Source: a candidate division KSB1 bacterium (GTDB lineage Bacteria > Zhuqueibacterota > Zhuqueibacteria > JANLFK01 > Oleimicrobiaceae). Taken from it: a DNA stretch of 64,000 nucleotides. Within the stretch, counting starts at the first letter, position 1. The number at the start of each line of letters is the position of its first letter. Below the pieces are notes generated by a model. That model ran no database searches, had not been told where the DNA came from, and was given only the letters and a program-made list of their open reading frames with translations. Below are positions 44,472-52,213 of this stretch, one piece after another. The stretch covers positions 186,001-250,000 of the forward strand of contig JANLFK010000001.1 of NCBI GenBank assembly GCA_024655945.1. The letters are read 5' to 3'. A program made the translations under genes and the position numbers.

Positions 44472-47222
44472 ATGCCCGGAACTCGTGATGCATCGCAAAT
44501 GGAACTGGTTTCTGACAGCACAGGCAGAGGGAGTGCCCCAACCGCCAAGCGCATGGCAACGCGCGGCTTGGTTATCCCGCGACGCTTTTCCAAGCCCGCG
44601 GTTCACCCTTTCGATGAGATCGAATGGGAAACCCGCGAGGCGGTGATCGTCGACGAAAAAGGCGAGGTCATTTTCCACCGCCCCAATGTCGAGGTGCCAA
44701 AGTCCTGGTCGCAGATGGCCACCAATGTGGTAGCCTCCAAGTACTTCTGCACCAGGCTGCGTTCCGATTTCGAGGAAACCAGCCTCAAGCAGCTCATCGA
44801 GCGGGTGGCACGTACCATCTGCACCTGGGGCATGGAGGACGGCTACTTTGCCACCCAGGCGGATGCCCAAACCTACCACGACGAACTGGTCTACCTTCTG
44901 GTAAACCAGATGGCTTCCTTTAACAGCCCGGTCTGGTTCAACCTGGGTGTGGAGGAGCGCCCACAGTGCTCCGCCTGCTTCATCAACTCAGTAGAAGACA
45001 CCATGGAGTCCATCCTCGACCTGGCCAAGGTCGAGGGTTTGCTTTTCAAGTGGGGCTCGGGAACCGGCACTAACCTATCCACGCTCCGTTCCTCCAAGGA
45101 AAGGGTGAGCGGTGGCGGCCTTGCGTCGGGACCTGTCTCCTTCATGAAAGGCTATGATGCCTTCGCCGGGGTCATCAAGTCGGGGGGCAAGACCCGCCGT
45201 GCGGCGAAGATGGTCATCCTGAACATCGACCACCCGGACATTGTCGAGTTCATCAACTGCAAGGCCAATGAGGAGCGGAAGGCGTGGGCCCTGATCGAGG
45301 CTGGCTACGACGGCTCCTTTGATGGCGAAGCCTACAGCTCGGTCTTTTTCCAGAATTCCAACAACAGCGTGCGCGTGCCCGATGCCTTCATGCACGCGGT
45401 GAAGAACAACGAGAAGTGGCACACGCGCGCCGTGCTGGACGGCAAGATTGTGGATACTTATGATGCAGTTGACCTCATGCAAATGATCGCGCAGGCGGCT
45501 CATCTGTGCGGCGACCCGGGGATGCAGTTCGATACCACCATCAACAAGTGGAACACCTGCGCCGCCTCCGGGCGCATCAACGCTTCCAACCCTTGTAGCG
45601 AGTTCATGTTCCTGGACGACTCGGCCTGCAATCTCGCCTCCATCAACCTGATGAGCTTTCGCAAGGACGGCATGGAATTTGACGTGGAGGCCTTTCGGGC
45701 AGCGGTGGACATCATGCTCATCGCCCAGGACATTCTGGTGGACCGATCCAGCTATCCCACGGAAAAAATCACCCGCAACAGCAAGATCTTCCGTCCGTTA
45801 GGGCTTGGCTACACGAACTTGGGCGCCTTGCTCATGTCGTGGGGCGTGCCCTACGATAGCCAGCAGGGGACGGCCTTAGCTGCAGCAATCACCGCCCTGA
45901 TGACCGGGCAGGCGTACGTGACCTCGGCGCGCATGGCGGAGCGCTTGGGGCCCTTCGCAGAGTTCAAGAAAAATCAGGAATGCATGCTCAACGTCATCCG
46001 CATGTACCAGCAAGCGCTCAATGACGTCAACGCCGCGCTTGTGCCGTCCACGCTCTGGCAGGCTGCCCAGAAGGTCTGGGAAGAGGCAGTGGCACTGGGC
46101 GAGCAGTTCGGCTTCCGCAACGCGCAGGTTACCGCCCTGGCCCCCACAGGCACGATTAGCTTCATGATGGACGCCGACACCACGGGCGTCGAGCCCGAGG
46201 TGGCTCTCGTGAAATGGAAAAGGATGGTTGGCGGAGGCAAGGCCAAGCTGGTCAACACCACCGTCCCCATGGCCCTCAAGCACCTGGGCTACTCCCCCGA
46301 GGAGATCCGCACGATTGTTGCTTACGTGGACGCGGAAGGGACCATCGAAGGGGCGCCTCACCTGAAGCCCGAGCACTTGCCGGTCTTCGAGTGCGCGATG
46401 CGGCCAGCCAAAGGCACGCGCTGCATCAGCCACATGGGGCACATCCGCATGCTGGCGGCGGTGCAACCGTTCATCTCCGGTTCCATCTCCAAGACGGTGA
46501 ATATGCCCAATGACGCCACCCCCCAGGACGTGATGAACGCCTACATGACCGCCTGGGAACTGGGGCTCAAGTGCATCGCTATCTATCGCGATGGTTCGAA
46601 GCGGACGCAGCCTCTCAGCACCTCAGCCAAGAGCGAAGGTCAAGCCGAGGGCAAGTTCAAAGCGAGTCGCCGGCGGTTGCCTGCAGAGCGACGCGCTCTG
46701 ACCCACAGGTTCAATATCGCGGGCCACGAAGGTTACCTCACGGTAGGGCTGTACGATGACGGCACGCCCGGGGAGATCTTCATTGTCATGGCCAAGGAAG
46801 GTTCGGTGGTCTCCGGGCTCATGGACTCCTTTGCCACCGCCATTTCCTTAGCGCTCCAGTACGGGGTGCCGCTCAAGGTGCTGGTGAACAAGTTCAGCCA
46901 CACGCGTTTTGAGCCCTGGGGCTACACCGACAACCCCGACATTCCGTTCGCCAAGTCGGTCATGGACTACATTTTCCGCTACCTGGCGCTCAAGTTCCTG
47001 CCGCCAAGCGAGCAGGCAGACGCCAGCGGCAACGGGCAGGGGCTGCAGGAATTCGTCGCGCAGCGCCCCATGCCGGCAGTGGCCCCGCAGCAGCGTGAGG
47101 AGGAAGGGGCCGGCTGGTTGAGCGACACTCCGCCCTGTCCGGAGTGCGGCTCCATCATGATTCGCGCGGGCAGCTGTTACAAGTGCTTGAATTGCGGTTC
47201 CAACACCGGGTGTGGCGGATGA
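44472..47222 (+). CDS. nrdJ: Class II (adenosylcobalamin-dependent) ribonucleotide reductase
   Basis: 916 residues. NrdJ makes deoxyribonucleotides using a cobalamin radical and works with or without oxygen. Active-site features are visible: SACFINSVEDTMESI, LLFKWGSGTGTNLSTLRSS (specificity/active loop), NPCSEFMFLDDSACNLASIN (near 372, active-site Cys), LAPTGTISFMMDADTTGVEP (phosphate-binding loop). A C-terminal TSCPD/zinc-ribbon domain (CPECGSIMIRAGSCYKCLNC) ends the protein, as in many NrdJ. No B12 riboswitch was found in its leader. GAGG lies 5 nt before the ATG. Confidence 0.97.
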   Translation: MPGTRDASQMELVSDSTGRGSAPTAKRMATRGLVIPRRFSKPAVHPFDEIEWETREAVIVDEKGEVIFHRPNVEVPKSWSQMATNVVASKYFCTRLRSDFEETSLKQLIERVARTICTWGMEDGYFATQADAQTYHDELVYLLVNQMASFNSPVWFNLGVEERPQCSACFINSVEDTMESILDLAKVEGLLFKWGSGTGTNLSTLRSSKERVSGGGLASGPVSFMKGYDAFAGVIKSGGKTRRAAKMVILNIDHPDIVEFINCKANEERKAWALIEAGYDGSFDGEAYSSVFFQNSNNSVRVPDAFMHAVKNNEKWHTRAVLDGKIVDTYDAVDLMQMIAQAAHLCGDPGMQFDTTINKWNTCAASGRINASNPCSEFMFLDDSACNLASINLMSFRKDGMEFDVEAFRAAVDIMLIAQDILVDRSSYPTEKITRNSKIFRPLGLGYTNLGALLMSWGVPYDSQQGTALAAAITALMTGQAYVTSARMAERLGPFAEFKKNQECMLNVIRMYQQALNDVNAALVPSTLWQAAQKVWEEAVALGEQFGFRNAQVTALAPTGTISFMMDADTTGVEPEVALVKWKRMVGGGKAKLVNTTVPMALKHLGYSPEEIRTIVAYVDAEGTIEGAPHLKPEHLPVFECAMRPAKGTRCISHMGHIRMLAAVQPFISGSISKTVNMPNDATPQDVMNAYMTAWELGLKCIAIYRDGSKRTQPLSTSAKSEGQAEGKFKASRRRLPAERRALTHRFNIAGHEGYLTVGLYDDGTPGEIFIVMAKEGSVVSGLMDSFATAISLALQYGVPLKVLVNKFSHTRFEPWGYTDNPDIPFAKSVMDYIFRYLALKFLPPSEQADASGNGQGLQEFVAQRPMPAVAPQQREEEGAGWLSDTPPCPECGSIMIRAGSCYKCLNCGSNTGCGG

Positions 47223-47241
47223 CCCCAGGGGGCGGCGACCG

Positions 47242-47601
47242 CTAAAGGTCTACCGACTCGTCTTGCCCCTCTCCTTTTTTCGCCTCGTCTGCTTCCCGGG
47301 CGGCTTCCTCGGCAAGGTGGTCGATGTCCTCACCGAGGTCTTCGCCGAGCGCGCTCCCCATTTTTTTCACGAAGCGGGCCACGCTGGCCGCGTCATTCTC
47401 ATCGAAGCCGCTCCACTGGCTCGGGTCGGCCAGCCGTTCGAGGCGCGCTTCTTCGGACAAGGGGGCCGCGAAGCGGGACATAATGCGGCGAAGTTTGGTG
47501 CTCCCGCACTTGGTGCATTTCTCCTCATCGCCGCCCGAAGGCCAGATGAGCAGACTCACCTTTTTGCCACAGGACTCGCAGATGTACTCGTAGATGGGCA
47601 T
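47242..47601 (-). CDS. FmdB-family zinc-ribbon protein
   Basis: 119 residues from ATG 47601 (MPIYEYICESCGKKVSLL), with GGGGAG 5 nt upstream. Two CxxC pairs (CESC, CTKC) form a zinc ribbon typical of the FmdB/regulator family of unknown function. The C-terminal ~70 residues are acidic and helix-rich (GSALGEDLGEDIDHLAEEAA). It ends the operon with STAS and the glycosyltransferases. Confidence 0.8.
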   Translation of the reverse strand: MPIYEYICESCGKKVSLLIWPSGGDEEKCTKCGSTKLRRIMSRFAAPLSEEARLERLADPSQWSGFDENDAASVARFVKKMGSALGEDLGEDIDHLAEEAAREADEAKKGEGQDESVDL

Positions 47602-47641
47602 AGCTGCTCCCCATTCAAGTTGCTTCAGCCTCCCGGTCCCT

Positions 47642-47998
47642 TCATGAGGGGTTTGCCACTGAGTTGAGGAGCCTGATGGCCTCCTGTTCGCTGGCAAACG
47701 TCGGCAGAATTTCCTGCAAATGAGCAATGCGCATGAGGTCCGACACGCGCTTTTGGGTGTTCACCAGGACCATCTTGCCTCCTTTGTCGCGAGCCTGGCG
47801 CACCCCCAAAAGCAGCGCGCCCAGACCTGAGCTATCGGCATATTCGACTTCACCAAGGTCCAAGACGATCTTGTGAGGCGGCTGGCTCAGCAACACCAAA
47901 AGCTCGGTCTTCAGTTTCGGGGCCAGTGGGCTATCCAGCCGCTTCTCATGCAGCCGGACCACCTTGAGCCCTTCGCGTTCCTCTACGGATATCTGCAT
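47642..47998 (-). CDS. STAS-domain anti-sigma-factor antagonist
   Basis: 118 residues, one STAS fold: VVRLHEKRLDSPLAPKLKTEL, VLDLGEVEYADSSGLGALLLG (DSSGLG holds the phosphorylatable Ser) and LVNTQKRVSDLMRIAHL. Such proteins bind a switch kinase or anti-sigma factor in an SpoIIAA-like partner-switch. No kinase partner is in the window. It is 14 nt downstream of the last glycosyltransferase. Confidence 0.86.
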   Translation of the reverse strand: MQISVEEREGLKVVRLHEKRLDSPLAPKLKTELLVLLSQPPHKIVLDLGEVEYADSSGLGALLLGVRQARDKGGKMVLVNTQKRVSDLMRIAHLQEILPTFASEQEAIRLLNSVANPS

Positions 47999-48012
47999 GT
48001 GGTCTTCCTCCC

Positions 48013-48855
48013 CTAGCGCAGGTCACTCCGGCCCGTGCTCCGTCTCCGCCGCCTCTCCTCTCCTGCTGGCGCGGAGATCGGCAAACCGAGCTTTTGGGCG
48101 CTCGGCTGGTGTCTTTGCTGGCCTTCATGCCAGATCTTCGCGTACTTGGCAAACGTATGCCCTGCCGACAGGAGCGCGAGTATGAGTCCCTGGATACCAT
48201 CCAAAAAACCTGCCTTGAAAAAATACATTTTCGCGAAAGTGTGCACCGGCCTGGCAAGCATTTCCCATAGACCAACGGTTCGTCCCTTGGCCAGAGATGC
48301 ATGCGCAGACAGCGTGGTGTAGGTGTTTAGCTTGTCCAGATAGTGTTCCAGAGTCAGATCGGTGTAGTGGAGCAAATGGTGCTGCAGTCGCCCGCAAGGC
48401 CCCGACAGTACCACCCCCTCGTGCACCGGGTCGTCGGAAAAACGGCCCTGGCCGCACCGGAAGAGGCGCACCACGCGTCCCGGATACCAGCCGCCGTGTC
48501 GTATCCATCGGCCCATGAAAAAGGCAAGCCTCGGAATCTCAAAGCCGGCAACGGCAGGATCCGCGGCCAGCGTGCTCTGAATCTCCCGAGCGAGCAGTTC
48601 GGCTACGCGCTCGTCGGCATCCAGCCACAGGACCCACTCACCCGTCGCCTTTGCCAGCGCAAAATTCTTGTTGGCCGAGTAGCCCTGCCACGGGACGATG
48701 TACACCTTGGGGGTGAACTGCCGCGCCAGGTCGGCCGTGCCGTCGTCGCTGCCGGAATCCACGACGATAATCTCGTCGGCCCAGGACACACTGCGCAGGC
48801 AGTCCACAACGTTGTGCGCCTCATTGCGCGTGATGGTGATCACCGAAAGACGCAT
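48013..48855 (-). CDS. Glycosyltransferase family 2, second of a tandem pair
   Basis: 280 residues from ATG 48855. GT-A landmarks: LSVITITRNEAHNVVDCL, ADEIIVVDSGSDDGT, and the metal-binding LWLDADERV. The later WYPGRVVRLFRCGQG and DPVHEGVV segments match the LPS-core WaaE/KdtX-like group (beta-1,4-glucosyltransferase-type). The C-terminus is basic and poorly conserved. It overlaps the end of its paralogue upstream by 35 bases. Confidence 0.85.
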   Translation of the reverse strand: MRLSVITITRNEAHNVVDCLRSVSWADEIIVVDSGSDDGTADLARQFTPKVYIVPWQGYSANKNFALAKATGEWVLWLDADERVAELLAREIQSTLAADPAVAGFEIPRLAFFMGRWIRHGGWYPGRVVRLFRCGQGRFSDDPVHEGVVLSGPCGRLQHHLLHYTDLTLEHYLDKLNTYTTLSAHASLAKGRTVGLWEMLARPVHTFAKMYFFKAGFLDGIQGLILALLSAGHTFAKYAKIWHEGQQRHQPSAQKLGLPISAPAGEERRRRRSTGRSDLR

Positions 48856-49681
48856 CGTCTCCCACTGCTTCAAGCTGACACCGGGGTGCCCCGGCGCGCT
48901 GATAGGCCTCCATGAGCTGCTCCCGGTGTTGCAGTTGCCAAATCTTCATGTAAAGGGCCATTTTCTGGAACGCAGACATCGCGCAGAGGACGAAGCCGTG
49001 CGTCCCTTCCAGAGTTCCCCCAAGAGCGACGAACTTTCTCAAGAACTCAGAAAGCGGATGCAGCACAAAGTCGTACCACCTGACCCTCGTTTGAGCTGCT
49101 CGGTCGAGCGCCTCCAGCGTCGAATAGCGGTTCAACTTCTGCAGATTCTCTTCGAGATCGCGATACGAGTAGTGGAGCAACTCCCCACGGAGGTAGCCGA
49201 CTTTACCCTGCACGATGAAGCCCTCGTGCACGCGCGACTGGGCTACGCCCACCTTGCTTTTCCGGAAAAAGCGCAGCTGATACCCGGGATACCAGCCGCA
49301 ACGCCTGATCCATTTGCCGAGATACGAACTGAGCCGAGGAACATAGTAGCCGTCACATTCCGTTCGCAAAGCGATGAGGGTGGCGAGCTCGGCCCGTAGC
49401 GCATCGCTCACCCTTTCGTCCGCGTCCAGGCTCAACACCCACTCATGTCTGGCCTGCGCCACGGCGAAGGCCTTTTGCGCCGCATAGCCGGGCCACGGGC
49501 GCCGAAAGACCCGCTGTGTGAACTTGCGGCAAAGCTCCACGGTCCGGTCCCGGCTCTCCGCGTCCACCACCACAATGTCATCCGCCCACTGCACGCTCTC
49601 CAGGCAGCCTTCGATGTTGTCCTCTTCGTCCCGAGTGATGACCACCACCGAAATGGGGAGCCAGGAGCTCTGTCCGCCCAT
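48821..49681 (-). CDS. Glycosyltransferase family 2, first of a tandem pair
   Basis: 286 residues from ATG 49681 (MGGQSSWLPISVVVITRDEE); AGGAG lies 10 nt upstream and ends in the stop of the heptosyltransferase-like gene. It has the same order of motifs as its downstream neighbour: DDIVVVDAESRDRT, LSLDADERV, WYPGYQLRFFRKS and SRVHEGFIV, followed by HYSYRDLEENLQKLN. The two are paralogues from a local duplication and probably add successive sugars to a core oligosaccharide. Confidence 0.85.
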   Translation of the reverse strand: MGGQSSWLPISVVVITRDEEDNIEGCLESVQWADDIVVVDAESRDRTVELCRKFTQRVFRRPWPGYAAQKAFAVAQARHEWVLSLDADERVSDALRAELATLIALRTECDGYYVPRLSSYLGKWIRRCGWYPGYQLRFFRKSKVGVAQSRVHEGFIVQGKVGYLRGELLHYSYRDLEENLQKLNRYSTLEALDRAAQTRVRWYDFVLHPLSEFLRKFVALGGTLEGTHGFVLCAMSAFQKMALYMKIWQLQHREQLMEAYQRAGAPRCQLEAVGDDASFGDHHHAQ

Positions 49682-49688
49682 GCGAGCC

Positions 49689-50714
49689 TTACTCCTGGTC
49701 AGGCTGACCTGTGCTGAGCGCCTTAGCACACGCGGCATAGACCGTCTCCACCGCCAACTCTCGCATGCAGGCTCCGTCTTCGCACACCGTGCGATTGCAT
49801 CCCAGACACGAAAGCGACTCATTGCGCACCACTATGTGCCCCGGCCCGAACGGCCCTTGCAGCAAGGGATTGGTGGGCCCAAACAGAGCCACCACTGGCG
49901 TGCCCACGGCTGCGGCGATGTGCATGGGAGCCGAGTCGGTGGTCACCAACAAGCGGAGGTCAGCCAGCAGGGCCGCGAGCTGGTGCAAGTCCGTGGGGGG
50001 AGCCAGCAGCACGCCCTGGCCAGCAACCGCAGCAATCTGCTCGGCCTGAGCCTGCTCCCCAGGTCCCCACAGCAGCAACACCGTTGCCCCATGGCGTTTG
50101 ACCAGAAGTTGGGCCAGTCGCGCGACCCTTTCGGGCAGCCATCGCTTCGCCGGCCAGCCGCCGGAGTTATTCAAGCCTATGAGCAGCTTGTCGGACAGTT
50201 TGTTCCTCGCCACAAACTCCTGGGCATACTGCCGGGCAGGTTCGGGCACCGGGAAATGGAGTCGCGGGGCTCCCACCTGCACACCGATGGCCCGCAGGGC
50301 ATCGAGGTTGAATTCCACTTCGTGCACCAAGTGCCCACGGGCAGGCACACGGACATTGTACGCCGCCTGCCTGAATCGGAAGTTGAAACCCACCCGCGTC
50401 GCAGCGCCGGTCAGCAGAGTCAGCAAGGCGCTGCGCGGATTGCCGAACAAGTCGATGACCAGGTCATAGCGCTTGGCCCGCAACCGCCGCAGAAAACGCA
50501 CGCGCGTCGCAAGAGAAGCCTGCCGGTCATGGAGTAACAGCTCATCGACATCAGGGTTCCCCTCCAGCACCTGCCGTGAGGGCGGCTCGGTCAGAAAATC
50601 GATCTGCCCCCGTGGGAAGGCCCTGCGGGCTTCAGCCAGCGCCGGCGTGGCCAGCACCACGTCGCCAATCGCCCTCAGCTTGATCAGCAATATGCGCTGC
50701 GGGGCACCTCTCAT
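49689..50714 (-). CDS. Glycosyltransferase family 9 (heptosyltransferase-like)
   Basis: 341 residues from ATG 50714. GT-B features: KLRAIGDVVLATPAL near the start (ADP-heptose-type lobe), DLVIDLFGNPRSALL, and the donor-binding LLVTTDSAPMHIAAAVGTPVVALFGPTNP. These are characteristic of WaaC/WaaF/WaaQ enzymes of the LPS inner core. It heads the operon GT9-GT2-GT2-STAS-FmdB. The promoter leaves no leader, so translation is probably leaderless. Confidence 0.88.
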   Translation of the reverse strand: MRGAPQRILLIKLRAIGDVVLATPALAEARRAFPRGQIDFLTEPPSRQVLEGNPDVDELLLHDRQASLATRVRFLRRLRAKRYDLVIDLFGNPRSALLTLLTGAATRVGFNFRFRQAAYNVRVPARGHLVHEVEFNLDALRAIGVQVGAPRLHFPVPEPARQYAQEFVARNKLSDKLLIGLNNSGGWPAKRWLPERVARLAQLLVKRHGATVLLLWGPGEQAQAEQIAAVAGQGVLLAPPTDLHQLAALLADLRLLVTTDSAPMHIAAAVGTPVVALFGPTNPLLQGPFGPGHIVVRNESLSCLGCNRTVCEDGACMRELAVETVYAACAKALSTGQPDQE

Positions 50715-50719
50715 GCCGT

Positions 50720-50748
50720 AGTATACGGAATTTTTCGACCCAACGCAA
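50720..50748 (-). promoter_or_regulatory. Promoter for the GT9 operon, leaderless
   Basis: TTGCGT (50743-50748) and TATACT (50720-50725), 17-nt spacer. The -10 box ends only 5 nt before the A of the ATG at 50714, so transcription should begin at or next to the start codon. No Shine-Dalgarno sequence is present. Confidence 0.62.
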
Positions 50749-50767
50749 GCATTTTCCTCGGATGATG

Positions 50768-52189
50768 CTACTGGAGAGCGCGCAGTTCCTCCGTGACACA
50801 CTCGTTGCGCACCTCCTCGGCCACCAATCGCACATGCGGGCTCAGCGCGGCCAGCGTGGTGAGAATCTGGCTGCGCCAGGTGTACTGGCGAAGGATTCGT
50901 TCGAGACCAGCCCTGCGCACACGTTCCCTCTCCGCATCAGTCATCGCCATGATGCGCCGCACCGTCTCCGCCACGTGGGCCACGTCGTCCTGCCGGGTGA
51001 TGAATCCGTCCACGCCGTGCTCAATCTGCTCCGGCAAGCCGCCGGTGTCCGAGGTGATGACCAGAGGCCCCTGACGCCTTGCCTGCATGCGCGCCTCCAT
51101 AGGCGTCAAGCCGCATGGCTCCAAGTAGGCCAAGATTGGCACCGCAACCGTGTTCTTCCACTGCAGCAAGCAGGCGATAAGCTCGGCATCAAAGGCAAAG
51201 ATCAAGGACATGTCCAGGTGTAGGTCTTCCTTGAGCTGGAGGAGCTCCTGCGAACGTGGCGAGACGACAACCACGGCGTGCACTGCATCACGCAACTCGG
51301 CAGCGACCTTCATGACCACGTCGAAGCGCTTGTACAAGACTGCCCTTCCCCATGTCACCATGAGCGGTTTGTCAAGCGGGATGTGGTGTTCGCGCAGCTT
51401 TGCCACGATCTCCTGCTCGCTCCGCAAGCGAAAATGTGGGTCGTCGGGATTGAGGCCGTTGCCAGTGGGCACGGTGTGCTCCGGGCGCACGCCATAGTCC
51501 GAGATGAGGTGCCCGCGGATGAATTCGCTGATATAGCCGATGCGCACGCGGGGCGAGACCTTCGGCCAGTGCATGGCCACCGCCTCCGCCATGAGTCGAT
51601 CTGGGTTGGGTAGCGGCAACTCGTGCGTCAATGCCGTCGAGTGCACCACATAGACGGCGCGGATGTCCGTCCCATAGGCCTCTGCCTCCAAGGCCGCGTA
51701 CAGCGAGGCCAAGGCATAGACGCAGTCGTGGCAATAGAGCACCGCGGCCTGGTGGCGTCGCGCAAAGTTCAAGGCAAGGGCGGCACCCGAAGCGCAGGCG
51801 TGTTTCCAATTTTCCACCGGACCAAGGTCCTTCACCCCCCACTTGGTGAACGGCTCATCACCGACGCTGTAGTTGGTGAGGTAGGCAACCTCGCCTCCCA
51901 TCGCCGCCGCCTTCTGGCGCGCGTATTCCTCGTAGCGCCGATCCCTGCGGGGATGGTCGGGCGCGTAAGCGATTTCCAGGAAATAGGGCGTGACCCGTAT
52001 CGCTCGCCGTCGCAATTTGTCCTGCAAACGACCGAGGGCTTCCAGGTGCCCCCTTGTCACGGTGCAGACACCTCCTCCGAAAATCTGAATCCCCTCAAAG
52101 GTAAGGTGTACTACCGCCAAGTCCAGCTGGCGGTCGTCTTGCCGAAGCTTGCGAAGTTCTCCTTCAGAAATCGTGAATACGCTCTCCAT
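50768..52189 (-). CDS. Starch/glycogen synthase-like glycosyltransferase
   Basis: 473 residues, GT-B fold. The N-terminal lobe has FGGGVCTVTRGHLEAL near 37-52, in the place of the synthase KxGGL loop, and the C-terminal lobe has LMVTWGRAVLYKRFDVVM, PRSQELL and LEPCGLTPMEARMQARRQGPLVITSDTGGLPE, an E-x-C-G-L nucleotide-sugar site as in GT5/GT4 synthases. Substrate is unknown. It lies 24 nt downstream of the six-hairpin glycosidase, in an apparent two-gene unit. Confidence 0.83.
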   Translation of the reverse strand: MESVFTISEGELRKLRQDDRQLDLAVVHLTFEGIQIFGGGVCTVTRGHLEALGRLQDKLRRRAIRVTPYFLEIAYAPDHPRRDRRYEEYARQKAAAMGGEVAYLTNYSVGDEPFTKWGVKDLGPVENWKHACASGAALALNFARRHQAAVLYCHDCVYALASLYAALEAEAYGTDIRAVYVVHSTALTHELPLPNPDRLMAEAVAMHWPKVSPRVRIGYISEFIRGHLISDYGVRPEHTVPTGNGLNPDDPHFRLRSEQEIVAKLREHHIPLDKPLMVTWGRAVLYKRFDVVMKVAAELRDAVHAVVVVSPRSQELLQLKEDLHLDMSLIFAFDAELIACLLQWKNTVAVPILAYLEPCGLTPMEARMQARRQGPLVITSDTGGLPEQIEHGVDGFITRQDDVAHVAETVRRIMAMTDAERERVRRAGLERILRQYTWRSQILTTLAALSPHVRLVAEEVRNECVTEELRALQ

Positions 52190-52213
52190 GCTCCGTTCCT
52201 TTCCGGCCTTTTC

